DNA of 35,107 nucleotides from Candidatus Gallacutalibacter stercoravium (GCA_018716975.1 DVJE01000038.1:1-35107), one strand, 5' to 3'; shown: positions 1 to 7,733, counted from the first letter of the stretch. A program made the numbers and translations. Notes: a model not told the origin generated them from the letters alone.

Positions 1-860
1 CAATCTTCGGTCAGCTGATAGTAGGTGTAGCTGCCGTCTTCTTGCTGGATGTAGTTGGTGAGCTGCTTGGGATGGAAGTTGAGGGTGTAACCGCTCAAAT
101 CCCAACCGTTATGGAAGGTAGAAGCGGGGATGATGGCGTTGCCGTTTACGTCGGTGTAGCCGCCGTCGCGCACCTTCACCAAGAAGTTATACAGATCCTC
201 AGAAGTCTTGATAGAGGTAGGATCGATACCGGTATCTTCTACAATATCTTTGCGGGCAAAGATACCATACGCCCAGTTGGTGATGTTCTCGGCAGAAGCC
301 GCGATACCGCTGGGAATAAAGTAATGGCTGCCGTTAAAGCTCGGATCTTCCAGGTCATTCTCCAAGAAGGCCTCGGTCACATAGCCGACCTTCCAAGCGT
401 CTTTCAGATTTTCGTAGTTGCCGATGCTATCGTCCAAAGGCAGCAAACGGCCTTCGGCCGCTGCCTTTTTCAGCACCTGGGTTTCACCGGCGTCGCCGCC
501 CCAGAAAGGAGCGTTGATGATGTCGTGCATGTCGCCGGAGGCAAACTCCATGTTGAGCTTTTCGGTTTCGCTCATCATGATGCCTTCTACCTCAACGGTT
601 ACGCCGATCTTGTCGCGGATAGCCGCAGCCACCTCGTTATTGTAGGTGTCGCTGGGGTTCTTGAAGCCGCCGTTCCAGCAGTTGAGGTACTTGAGGGTTA
701 CATTGTCGAACTTTTGCTGGCCGCCCTCTTGGCTGCCAGTTGCCGCTGCGTCGCCGCCGCTCGTCTGAGACGTCTCCCCTTCGCCCGACGAGCAGCCCGT
801 CAGCGCAGCTGTGGCCACCATAGCCACTGCCAGCATAGCGCTGAGCAATCTCTTCTTCAT
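1..860 (-). CDS. Extracellular solute-binding lipoprotein of a sugar ABC importer (3' end outside window)
   Basis: The minus-strand frame is open from ATG at 860 to the window edge, about 286 codons, so the C-terminus is missing. It starts with a lipoprotein signal peptide: MKKR, a hydrophobic run, then the lipobox LTGC with Cys at about residue 22, followed by a Ser/Gly/Thr/Gln-rich linker of about 25 residues. The mature part begins with a beta-strand leading into an NCWNGG segment. It continues with features typical of the LplA-like group of family 1 solute-binding proteins, such as a VEVEGIMMSETEKLN stretch and a late YTYYQLTED segment. By family, it would sit on the outer membrane face and deliver an oligosaccharide to permeases of the LplB/YtcP type, which would lie beyond the left edge. 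The SD AAGGAGG is 7 nt from the start. It is divergent from an AraC-type regulator, the usual arrangement for a locally controlled sugar importer. The substrate cannot be told from sequence. Confidence 0.88.
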   Translation of the reverse strand, partial: MKKRLLSAMLAVAMVATAALTGCSSGEGETSQTSGGDAAATGSQEGGQQKFDNVTLKYLNCWNGGFKNPSDTYNNEVAAAIRDKIGVTVEVEGIMMSETEKLNMEFASGDMHDIINAPFWGGDAGETQVLKKAAAEGRLLPLDDSIGNYENLKDAWKVGYVTEAFLENDLEDPSFNGSHYFIPSGIAASAENITNWAYGIFARKDIVEDTGIDPTSIKTSEDLYNFLVKVRDGGYTDVNGNAIIPASTFHNGWDLSGYTLNFHPKQLTNYIQQEDGSYTYYQLTED

Positions 861-966
861 TGGTCATCCTCCTTTTTTCTCTTCTCCACTTAATAAACGC
901 TAGAGGGTAGCCGCCGCCAAGGCTCGCAACGACTATCCCTCTCCTGTGAAAAAGCGTAGAAAGGTC

Positions 967-994
967 TTGCCTTTCCGAAGAGAGAGTATATAAT
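967..994 (+). promoter_or_regulatory. Candidate promoter for the AraC-type regulator
   Basis: TTGCCT (967-972) and TATAAT (989-994) are separated by 16 bp, facing the regulator that starts at 1084. This predicts a leader of about 83 nt. The AT-rich -10 region could also serve the divergent solute-binding gene on the other strand, but no good minus-strand -35 was found. Confidence 0.5.
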
Positions 995-1001
995 AGACAG
1001 A

Positions 1002-1020
1002 TGGGATTGAAAATATCCCA
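1002..1020. promoter_or_regulatory. Inverted repeat TGGGAT-N7-ATCCCA, candidate operator
   Basis: This is a perfect 6-bp inverted repeat in the divergent spacer between the solute-binding protein gene and the AraC regulator, just downstream of the plus-strand -10 box. Its position suits an operator for control of either gene. AraC proteins more often bind direct repeats, so the binding factor is not identified. Confidence 0.3.
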
Positions 1021-1083
1021 ACCTAATAAATTTTTAACAATTCGTCCGAATTACGTCTTTGCAACCACTTATAGAGGTAGTAT

Positions 1084-1977
1084 ATGAAAAATAACGTCAC
1101 ACCTAATCCCCTCTCTAATATCTCACCCTATATTCGCCGGGCGTCTTACAGCGTTATCCCTGCACCATGGCATTTATCCCAGCGCGTTTTGCTGGATTAT
1201 GAGATTATATACGTAAAAGAAGGGGAGGTTACCGTCACGTTAGACGACGGCGCCTTTCCCGCCAAACCCGGGGACGCTATCTTTCTGCGCCCCAACCAGC
1301 GCCACAGCATCCGCCTGATAAAGGGCGACAATTTTGTGCAGCCCCATATTCATTTGGATTTGGTGCAGCAAGAAGACAGCCCCATGGTACCCGTCTCTTT
1401 TGAGGATAAAGACGAGCTCACCCCGCAGGAGCGCCAGCACATGCGCCCCGATATCTTGGGCGAGGTGATGCCCGAGCTGCCCACGGTTATCACTTTGAAC
1501 AACCCCCAGGTGTTTGAGATGCTTTTATATGAGATCATTAACATTTGGTGCAGCCGTCCGTCGCAATATGAATTGCTGCTCAAATATAAGGCCATCCGCC
1601 TGTTGGCCATGCTGCTGTTGCAGGTAAACCGGGAGCAAGAGGATCCCGCGCTGCCGCTGGGCAACGATATGCTGGGCGTGCAAACCTATATTTTGGCCAA
1701 CTATCAAAAGCCCATCAGTATTGATTTGCTGTGCCGCACCTTTGCCATCAGCAAATCCTCCCTTTCAGCCCGTTTTAAAAAAGCTTTCGGCCTTTCGGTA
1801 ATAGAGTTCTATAACCAAGTGCGGGTGCAAAAGGCCAAAGATCTGTTGGCCTGCGGCCGCTCCATCACCGAGGTGAGCGAACTGCTGAACTTCTCTAGCG
1901 TATACGCCTTTAGCCGTTTTATGAAAACCCACACGGGCAGCCCGCCCTCCGCCTTTTTGCGCCAGCCAGCCCAGTAA
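1084..1977 (+). CDS. AraC-family transcriptional regulator with N-terminal cupin sensor
   Basis: This 297-residue protein has the standard two-domain AraC layout. Residues about 20-110 form a cupin-like ligand-binding barrel (KPGDAIFLRPNQRHSI is the typical cupin turn). Residues about 195-297 form the double helix-turn-helix domain: KPISIDLLCRTFAISKSSLSARFK is the first HTH, and the last 40 residues contain the second HTH (ITEVSELLNFSSVYAFSRFMK) and the family signature ending in GSPPSAFLR. It is transcribed divergently from the sugar-binding lipoprotein, so it probably activates that importer in response to the imported sugar or a derivative. The SD-like AGAGGTAG lies just upstream of ATG 1084. 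The exact inducer is not predictable. A terminator-like hairpin follows at 2023-2061. Confidence 0.93.
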   Translation: MKNNVTPNPLSNISPYIRRASYSVIPAPWHLSQRVLLDYEIIYVKEGEVTVTLDDGAFPAKPGDAIFLRPNQRHSIRLIKGDNFVQPHIHLDLVQQEDSPMVPVSFEDKDELTPQERQHMRPDILGEVMPELPTVITLNNPQVFEMLLYEIINIWCSRPSQYELLLKYKAIRLLAMLLLQVNREQEDPALPLGNDMLGVQTYILANYQKPISIDLLCRTFAISKSSLSARFKKAFGLSVIEFYNQVRVQKAKDLLACGRSITEVSELLNFSSVYAFSRFMKTHTGSPPSAFLRQPAQ

Positions 1978-2022
1978 GCCCAAACCACTGCGCCTTCGTT
2001 TTTTGGCCCACAGCTTAGCTTT

Positions 2023-2061
2023 GCTGCTTTTTGCCATTGGTGTAAAAAGCAGCAATTTTTT
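2023..2061 (+). terminator. Rho-independent terminator after the AraC gene
   Basis: A perfect 10-bp stem, GCTGCTTTTT (2023-2032) with AAAAAGCAGC (2044-2053), has an 11-nt loop and is followed by AATTTTTT. It lies 46 bp past the AraC stop codon. Confidence 0.7.
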
Positions 2062-2240
2062 AAAGCCCACACAGCAAGATTTTGCATAGCCCCGCGGCGG
2101 GGCCGCGGCTATAATGATCGGTATACCGCGGGCGTCCGGCGGCCGGCAGGCGATACCACGCAAAGGGCAATCCCCTCCGGCTTTTTGCCGCCCGCTCTAT
2201 GGCCATAAATTATATATATAAATGAAAAGGAGACATACCG

Positions 2241-4247
2241 ATGCAGGCAACGCATGAAAACAAGGGCGCCCAGTGGGCCCACTATGAAACCTTTTCTGAG
2301 GGGATGCGCTGGCCCGAGGGCCAAGCCTTGCCCTCCTTCTCGCAGCCGGAGGAGCCGCTGCGGGGCGTTTCGCTGCTCCCCTTATCCGACGACGCCCGCT
2401 TAACGCTGGCCGCCTTACAGGGGCTTGTCAACCGCAAAAAGACCCGGCTGTATCTTTACGGCGACCACGCCCTGCAAGAGGGGCTGGAAACCTGGCCCCA
2501 ACGCCTGGGCCTGCGCGTGGAGGAAGAGCGGGATCTGTTCGCCCTCATCGGCCGGTTTGCCCCGGAGCTTGCGGGCGTTGTGCTTTACGACTGCCGTTTC
2601 AGCCCCCATTACCGCAACCTGGCGTGCACCGTGGCCGGCATACAAAACCTGCTGCCGGTGGAAAGCCGCCTGTTTGCCGCCTTTACCGCCAACGGCGTGA
2701 ATTTGCCGGTGGCGTGCGATTTGCGCGGCCTTAGCTACCGCACGCCGGTGGATATTTACCGCTATTTGTACGATACTTATTGGAAGGACTGCACCCGCCG
2801 GGTGTTTGTCAGCCTGAGTCCCACCGGCCACTGCCACTTTACCCGCGACATGGCCGCCGCCGTGGGCGCGGCTGTGGTTTGGCTGGATCCCCGCATCGCG
2901 GAGGAGAAGCAGATGCTGGATCTGTTTTTGCAGGATCTCACTGCGGGGCAGAGCATCATTTTGGGCTGGTGGCCCGAGGAGCGCTCCGGCATCGGCGAGG
3001 GCACCCGCTACGGCGTGTCCACCATCCCGTCGGACTTTTATGAAAACAGCACCGTGCACGCCGCTATACCCCACGTGATGCACATCCCGGCCGTGCCCAA
3101 AAAGCCCCGGCTGGAAAATAAAATTTATTTGGCCCTTTTCTTCAGCGACGGCGACAATGTGCAGTATTGCCAGCACCGCATGAGCGAGCTTTGGGGCAAT
3201 AAAGACAGGGGCACCGTGCCGCTGAACTGGACGGTGAGCCCCGGGCTGGCGGATATCGGCCCCGGCATCCTCAACTATTTTTACGACACCGCCACCCAGA
3301 ACGACTGCTTTGCCTCCGGCCCCTCCGGCTTGGGCTACGCCCTGATTTACGACGAGCACAACAAGGTGCTGTTTTTGCAGGACGAATCCCTCTGCGAGGC
3401 TTACACCGCCTTTTCCAACCGTTACCTCACCAAAGACGGCATCCGCTCGGTTACCGTGTGGGATCAGCTGCGCGAGATGCACTACCGCGCCTATGAAAAG
3501 AACTGCCGCGCCCTATATGGCCTGACATTGGAGGATTGGTTTCAGGATCCCGCCCCCTTACAGCTGCACGTAGAAAACCAGCGCCTGGCCTTTATGCCCA
3601 ACTACCCGGCCTACGCTGCGGATACCGACGATATTTACAACAGCCTGTGCGACGTGATCCGCGATTTTGACGGCAGCAAGCCTCTGTTTTTGGCGGCCCA
3701 GGGGGTTACCTGGTCGCTTACCTCGGCCAACATCAAGGGCCTAAAGGAGCGCTTCGACGCGCTGCAGCCCGGCAAAATTGAAGTGCTGCGGGCCGATCAC
3801 TTCTTCTCGCTGCTCAACGAGGCCAAGGGCTTGCCCTTTAACCTGGCCCTTTCGCCCGATTTAAAGGTAACGGTAAACGATGAAGCCTGCCCCTGCTGCG
3901 TGGTGGACGGCAGCCCCTACGGCGAGCATCAATGGACGGCCCAGCAGCCCGGCGGCAAATGCTTTACCTTTGATTTGGGTGGCGAATACACCCTGAGCCG
4001 CTATGTGGTAAAACACGCTGGGGTGAACAGCGTAGACGCCGGCTACAACAACCGGGATTTCTCGTTGCAGTTGAGCGCCGACGGCGAGCACTGGCAAACG
4101 GTGGATCAGCGCACCGGCAACTGCGACGATTTAACCGACGTGGACTTTACCCCGGTGCGCGCCCGCTACGCCCGGCTGGACGTTACCGCCGGCGGCTGCG
4201 ACGGCCTGGTGCGCGTGGCCGACTTTGAGTTGTACGGCAGCTGCTAG
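2241..4247 (+). CDS. GxGYxYP-type putative glycoside hydrolase with C-terminal F5/8C (discoidin) domain
   Basis: This is a 668-residue protein. Residues about 40-525 resemble the GxGYxYP family (a putative glycoside hydrolase family), with its typical opening (DDARLTLAALQGLVNRKKTRLYL), the FSDGDNVQYCQ segment near residue 303, and a SGLGYALIY stretch near residue 360 that corresponds to the family's name-giving motif in altered form (GLGYALIY rather than GxGYxYP). Residues about 535-668 form an F5/8 type C carbohydrate-binding-like domain (SRYVVKHAGV, DFSLQLSADGEHW, ARYARLDV). No signal peptide is visible, so the enzyme is predicted cytoplasmic, which is unusual for a discoidin-domain protein. 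The SD AAGGAG precedes ATG 2241. The neighbouring importer and AraC regulator suggest a glycan-use locus. Substrate and activity of this family are not established to my knowledge. Confidence 0.75.
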   Translation: MQATHENKGAQWAHYETFSEGMRWPEGQALPSFSQPEEPLRGVSLLPLSDDARLTLAALQGLVNRKKTRLYLYGDHALQEGLETWPQRLGLRVEEERDLFALIGRFAPELAGVVLYDCRFSPHYRNLACTVAGIQNLLPVESRLFAAFTANGVNLPVACDLRGLSYRTPVDIYRYLYDTYWKDCTRRVFVSLSPTGHCHFTRDMAAAVGAAVVWLDPRIAEEKQMLDLFLQDLTAGQSIILGWWPEERSGIGEGTRYGVSTIPSDFYENSTVHAAIPHVMHIPAVPKKPRLENKIYLALFFSDGDNVQYCQHRMSELWGNKDRGTVPLNWTVSPGLADIGPGILNYFYDTATQNDCFASGPSGLGYALIYDEHNKVLFLQDESLCEAYTAFSNRYLTKDGIRSVTVWDQLREMHYRAYEKNCRALYGLTLEDWFQDPAPLQLHVENQRLAFMPNYPAYAADTDDIYNSLCDVIRDFDGSKPLFLAAQGVTWSLTSANIKGLKERFDALQPGKIEVLRADHFFSLLNEAKGLPFNLALSPDLKVTVNDEACPCCVVDGSPYGEHQWTAQQPGGKCFTFDLGGEYTLSRYVVKHAGVNSVDAGYNNRDFSLQLSADGEHWQTVDQRTGNCDDLTDVDFTPVRARYARLDVTAGGCDGLVRVADFELYGSC

Positions 4248-4275
4248 GGCTGCTAGGGTTGTTAGAGCTGTTGGC
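4240..4275 (+). repeat. Short 9-bp tandem repeat carrying repeated in-frame stop codons
   Basis: Two exact copies of GCTGCTAGG (4240-4248, 4249-4257) are followed by degenerate copies GTTGTTAGA and GCTGTTGGC. Because the period is 9, the TAG stop of the glycosidase gene (4245-4247) recurs in frame at 4254 and 4263. This looks like local slippage at the gene end. Confidence 0.6.
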
Positions 4276-4383
4276 TGTTAATTGTGAAAGACCTTAAGGC
4301 TTTTTGCCTGGAATGCCGCGCAATCAAAATTATTTATCTATCATATTTATCAGCAACGCATTTATCCATAAGTATCCATGATT

Positions 4384-4427
4384 GCACAGTCCGCAGATTT
4401 AACCAATCTGCGGACTGTGCGCCTTTA
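4384..4427 (+). terminator. Strong hairpin terminator between convergent genes
   Basis: A perfect 16-bp stem pairs 4384-4399 with 4405-4420 (loop TAACC), followed on the plus strand by GCCTTTATT. It lies between the glycosidase gene and the 3' end of the convergent sigma-factor gene and probably ends transcription from the left. The hairpin itself would also be transcribed from the right. Confidence 0.75.
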
Positions 4428-6110
4428 TTCATTCGGTATGATAATGGTTGTTAGCGATTTTTTCTGCTCTTCGGTTGGGAGCTTCAGTTTACCACGATGC
4501 ACCAGTTCTTTCATGCAATGCAAAATAAACCAGCCGTCGGCAAAGAAAATATACTGCAATTCGAATTTCTTCATTTTGTGCAGATGCTTGGGCGTTTCGT
4601 TTAGAACCGCTTTAACAAACGGTTTTTTCATAGCTTCCAACGCGGCCCAATGTTTTTCCTTTAGGCGGCCGCCCACTGCAAGCAGCTGATTTTTGATTTC
4701 AGAATTTTCTAGCCAAACGACTTGCACAACAGCTTTCGGCCGGCCTTTGTTCCCTTCCACATCCGTTGTTTTTAAGATGCCCGTTTCCGTCAGGAAGACG
4801 TAATCATCTTCGCTTACTGCTGATACTGCCGAATCTGAAGCCTGCAAATTCGATAATATGGATAAAATACGATTGGATTTCTCAATGTAACCATCCCTTA
4901 CCCGTCCGGACGACCATTCGGAATCAATCTGCCACAAGGTATAATCTTTGTTTCGATTCCAAAAAGGCCCGCAAAAGCGCAGCATACTTTCAAAATACAT
5001 AGGGCGTTTAACGTTCGGCGCCGCAACCGACGCATCGCAGAGATTATGCCCGCCGTCGGGACGTATGGTGGCGACCTCGTCAAAAGAAATGCTTTTATCC
5101 ATCAAGCTTTCGCCGCTAAGCGCCGCAATGTAGGGAATCAGCGACCACAGGATAAAATTATCGTCCGCGCGTTCATCCTGCGGGCGGGTAACCGGCCGGC
5201 CGGTCTGACCGCAGACAATACGCCGGTCGTTCAAAATCCCGCTGCCTGTCAGCGCGTCAAACAACTCGTTTGCAAACAGCCCGGCGGCTTGCTTGTACAT
5301 CTCGTCGTGCAGTTCAATCAATTCATCGCTTGGTTCGTCAAGCAAGATGTTGCAAAGATATTTGCCGCATTTTTCTTTTAAAAAACCATATTCGGCAAGA
5401 TACTCCGCTTCGCTTTCTACATAAACCGGCGAAACGCCTAGCGCGTCCGCAATTTCGCCCACTGTTTTCGCTTCTTTCCAAACGCTATACACAATGTTTT
5501 GGGATAGCGCGCTGCGAAAGAAATTGCCGTTCGCTCCCTTTGTTCCGGGTGAACCGTTTGTTCCGCAAAGTTCAAACCGAATGGGATTGAATTTGAGTTC
5601 ACTTGTTTGTCTCATGGTATCCATCCCTTTCTTTAAGTCTTTTTTGGCTTCAAACAGATGCCACTTGACTGTGCCGAGAGGAATCCCCAACTCGCCTGCG
5701 ATTGTTTCTTGCTTTTTCTTTTCAAAATAATAGGCGATTACAATACGGCGTTGCAGTTTTGAAAGGTGCGCAATTTCACTGTGCAAGCGGTCAATCGTTT
5801 CTTTTTCAACAATGCTATCTTCGGTGTTATTGCCTGAGGGTAACAACTCGGCAAGGTTGTCAATCGGAACGCCCAATGCGGCTTTCGTTTTTCCCCGATA
5901 ATAATTGGCGAGGGTGTTGTGCGCCACCGTCCACACGAATTTATCCGGAGCTTCCATATCTTCTCTGCAAAGAAGCGTGCGGAACGCTTTCAGCACAATT
6001 TCCTGCGTCAAATCCTCTGCATCCTGCAAATTGGCGCATCGTTTCAGGGCAAAACCGTATATGGGCTTTAAATATTCTGTTATCAATCTCTCGGCTTGTT
6101 CTCGTTTCAT
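4425..6110 (-). CDS. ECF-like RNA polymerase sigma factor with a long C-terminal extension
   Basis: From ATG 6110 this is 561 residues, far longer than a usual ECF sigma (about 160-200). Residues about 5-70 are sigma region 2 (YLKPIYGFALKRCANLQDAEDLTQEIVLKAFRTL, then FVWTVAHNTLANYYRGK). Residues about 110-165 are region 4 (SKLQRRIVIAYYFE, and ETIAGELGIPLGTVKWHL as the DNA-reading HTH). The remaining 390 residues are not a known sigma part. They include a likely winged-helix stretch (TVGEIADALGVSPVYVESEAEYLAEYGFL, about residues 215-245) and a long alpha/beta tail rich in charged and aromatic residues. An alternative upstream start at 6158 would add 16 residues, but ATG 6110 has the SD AAGGAG 9 nt away and is preferred. 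No anti-sigma gene is adjacent, so the tail may replace it (inference). A perfect cre-like palindrome sits just upstream. Confidence 0.85.
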   Translation of the reverse strand: MKREQAERLITEYLKPIYGFALKRCANLQDAEDLTQEIVLKAFRTLLCREDMEAPDKFVWTVAHNTLANYYRGKTKAALGVPIDNLAELLPSGNNTEDSIVEKETIDRLHSEIAHLSKLQRRIVIAYYFEKKKQETIAGELGIPLGTVKWHLFEAKKDLKKGMDTMRQTSELKFNPIRFELCGTNGSPGTKGANGNFFRSALSQNIVYSVWKEAKTVGEIADALGVSPVYVESEAEYLAEYGFLKEKCGKYLCNILLDEPSDELIELHDEMYKQAAGLFANELFDALTGSGILNDRRIVCGQTGRPVTRPQDERADDNFILWSLIPYIAALSGESLMDKSISFDEVATIRPDGGHNLCDASVAAPNVKRPMYFESMLRFCGPFWNRNKDYTLWQIDSEWSSGRVRDGYIEKSNRILSILSNLQASDSAVSAVSEDDYVFLTETGILKTTDVEGNKGRPKAVVQVVWLENSEIKNQLLAVGGRLKEKHWAALEAMKKPFVKAVLNETPKHLHKMKKFELQYIFFADGWFILHCMKELVHRGKLKLPTEEQKKSLTTIIIPNE

Positions 6111-6124
6111 CTGTTTTATCTCCT

Positions 6125-6138
6125 TGAAAGCGCTTTCA
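6125..6138. promoter_or_regulatory. Perfect catabolite-responsive element (cre)-like palindrome TGAAAGCGCTTTCA
   Basis: This 14-bp perfect palindrome matches the CcpA cre consensus TGWAANCGNTNWCA at every defined position. It ends 14 bp upstream of the sigma-factor ATG and abuts its Shine-Dalgarno. In that place, CcpA (or another LacI-family repressor) would block transcription of the sigma gene. This is a site prediction only. Confidence 0.6.
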
Positions 6139-6234
6139 GCCATATAGACACAGCGCAATCAGAAAGGTTGGAAATTTATTTGTTAAAATGAGCCAGCCTC
6201 CGGCAAAACCGGGAGCCTGTCGCCAAACGCAAAC

Positions 6235-6307
6235 AGCCCCCTGTTCCGCTTTTCTTCCCATCCCTTGCACGTGTGCACAGGCGATGGGTTAAGCGGCGCA
6301 GGGGGCT
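6235..6307. terminator. Long interrupted hairpin in the gap downstream of the Dabb gene, possible bidirectional terminator
   Basis: Four nested helices share one axis: AGCCCCCTG/CAGGGGGCT (6235-6243/6299-6307), CCGCTT/AAGCGG (6246-6251/6291-6296), CCCATC/GATGGG (6257-6262/6283-6288), and TGCAC/GTGCA near the apex. T-rich but interrupted tails follow on both strands. The rest of the 6111-6531 gap carries only another hairpin (GGCCCCG 6429-6435 / CGGGGCC 6453-6459) and short repeats (CTCCGAGG twice, TCCGTTTG twice). I see no gene there. Confidence 0.45.
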
Positions 6308-6531
6308 TTGTTTCGCTCCGTTTGCTCCGTTTGATTCGTTTGCCTTATTTCCTTACCGGCGCTGCTGGTTCTTGTTCGATCCGCCCCGCCTTCTCCGCCT
6401 GCTCCAACGCTCCGAGGCTCCGAGGCGCGGCCCCGATACCCAAAAGAAAGGCCGGGGCCGAAGGGGCAAGGGCTTACCGTATCCGGCATACAAAGGCGCA
6501 AAAAGCGCATAAAACGCACCCGGCTCAAACG

Positions 6532-6822
6532 CTAAAACTCGTAATCCACCGTGGCGCTGCCCTGGCGCATCTGGTGCACCACCGGCTTTACCTGCTCCAC
6601 ATGGTAGGGGTGGCTTTGGTAGCGCTCCAAATCGGCCCGGCTGTCTACCGTAAGCTCCAGCACCACGTCGTAGGAGCGCTGCGAATGCAAAAAGTCAACG
6701 CCCACCTGAATCTCCCGAATAAAATCGATGCGCTCCTTCATCGAGAGGAACAGCTCCTTTATCCGGCGGCACTCCTCTTCGCCGGGGTTTTTCAGCTTTA
6801 CAAATAAAACGTGTTTTACCAT
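6532..6822 (-). CDS. Dabb-family stress-responsive alpha/beta-barrel protein
   Basis: This 96-residue protein opens MVKHVLFVKLKNP, the beta1 strand typical of Dabb (stress-responsive A/B barrel) proteins. It continues with a helix, a second strand (IQVGVDFLHSQRSYDVVLELTVDSRADLERYQSHPYHVEQVKPVVHQM) and the final ATVDYEF strand. The conserved HPxH-like segment (SHPYHVE) is present. Such dimeric ferredoxin-like proteins are widespread, cytosolic and mostly of unknown function. The length matches the family. The SD is AAAGGA upstream of ATG 6822. It lies 67 bp downstream of the XRE regulator on the same strand and may be co-transcribed with it. Confidence 0.85.
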   Translation of the reverse strand: MVKHVLFVKLKNPGEEECRRIKELFLSMKERIDFIREIQVGVDFLHSQRSYDVVLELTVDSRADLERYQSHPYHVEQVKPVVHQMRQGSATVDYEF

Positions 6823-6889
6823 CTTCCCTGTCCTTTCCGCACCCCGGGGCCCGCGTGGAACCCGGTTGCCGCAATCAAAAATGAAAATT

Positions 6890-7237
6890 TTAATCTTTTG
6901 TGCCGGCTTTGCCGGTTTGATATTTTTCCTTTACATAGGCGGCAAAGCGCTTTACCTCTTCATAGGCCTCGTCGGTAATCCCCTCGGCACCGTTAAACAG
7001 GGCAAACTTAATATCCTCATCGCTTATCTCCCGCGCCCCTGCCCCCAGCAGATAATCCACCGTCACCCCGAAATAAGCGCCGATTTTCGACAGGGTTTCG
7101 GCTGAAAGGCCGTGCTTGCGGCCCATCTTTAAATCGGTTAAAGAGGCGCGGCTAACGCCGCAATCCCGGCACATCACGGTAATGTTTACGCCCTTGCCGC
7201 GGCACAGGGATTCTATCCTTTGGTATAATTCCGACAT
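6890..7237 (-). CDS. XRE-family helix-turn-helix transcriptional regulator
   Basis: This 115-residue protein has an N-terminal Cro/C1-type HTH at residues about 5-65: ITVMCRDCGVSRASLTDLKMG includes helices 2-3, and LSAETLSKIGAYFGVTVDYLLG is the standard C-terminal part of the domain. A short acidic C-terminal segment (ISDEDIKFALFNGAEGITDEAYEEVKRFAAYVKEKY) is common in clostridial chromosomal XRE regulators and may mediate dimerisation. Upstream DNA contains three AT-rich 9-bp repeats that could be its own operator. No phage genes are nearby, so a prophage-repressor role is not supported. Confidence 0.88.
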   Translation of the reverse strand: MSELYQRIESLCRGKGVNITVMCRDCGVSRASLTDLKMGRKHGLSAETLSKIGAYFGVTVDYLLGAGAREISDEDIKFALFNGAEGITDEAYEEVKRFAAYVKEKYQTGKAGTKD

Positions 7238-7271
7238 GTTCCACCGCCTTAGTGCGAATTTTCGTTTCTTT

Positions 7272-7334
7272 AATTTAAAACCGCGTATTTTCTATTGATT
7301 TTTAAATTTGGGGGGTAATATGATAAATTTAAAA
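7272..7334. promoter_or_regulatory. Three 9-bp AT-rich half-sites, candidate XRE operator
   Basis: AATTTAAAA occurs at 7272-7280 and 7326-7334, with its reverse complement TTTTAAATT at 7300-7308, all upstream of the XRE start at 7237. Centre spacings are 28 and 26 bp, close to whole helical turns. AT richness makes chance matches possible. Confidence 0.3.
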
Positions 7335-7410
7335 GAATACATAGGTTGGCCCTGCCTAATGGAATCACTATATTACTCTATAGCGTAAAAGTCAAGGCCG
7401 GATTGTCCTT

Positions 7411-7434
7411 TATCCGCTTATCCACATATCCACA
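7411..7434 (+). repeat. Three tandem 8-bp repeats TATCCGCT-TATCCACA-TATCCACA
   Basis: TATCC recurs at 7411, 7419 and 7427 with an exact 8-bp period. The middle copy with its preceding base, TTATCCACA (7418-7426), equals the DnaA-box consensus, and the third differs from it by one base. It lies in a gene-free gap. Role unknown. Confidence 0.5.
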
Positions 7435-7733
7435 GGATAGGCGCCGCCCGTGTAAAAAGGAGGGATGCTGTTTGCACCTTGGCAAAGGTGGGGCTGAATG
7501 CAAAAGCGCTCTCTGATTCTTAATTTTGTTCCGAAAATGCCCTCGTCCGCATAACGGCGCACAGGGTTGTGGTGTGTTTGGTATATTCGAAAAAAAGTTT
7601 CTGTTGCACCTCCAAGCCGTTAAGCTGGTCTTTGTTATCGGGGAAACGCGACCAGTAAGCGGCGATATTTATAGCAAAACTCTCCGTGTGTTCTGTTACG
7701 TCCTTATTCTACCTTGTAGCGCTTTGAATGACA

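Noticed and set aside
42-893. Plus-strand open frame of 283 codons over the solute-binding protein gene
   Set aside because: It runs antisense to a frame with a clear signal peptide, lipobox and SD, and its translation resembles no protein family.
2415-3482. Minus-strand open frame of 355 codons inside the GxGYxYP gene
   Set aside because: It is an antisense shadow of a recognisable protein, and its His/Gly/Val-rich translation has no family features.
7459-7503. Ten-codon peptide MLFAPWQRWG after an AAGGAGG sequence
   Set aside because: The SD is only about one base from the ATG, the peptide ends before any gene on that strand, and no leader role fits.
7500-7733. Possible 6S-like RNA ending at the 7734 terminator
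   Set aside because: I could not find the long mostly paired rod with a central bubble or a clear promoter.
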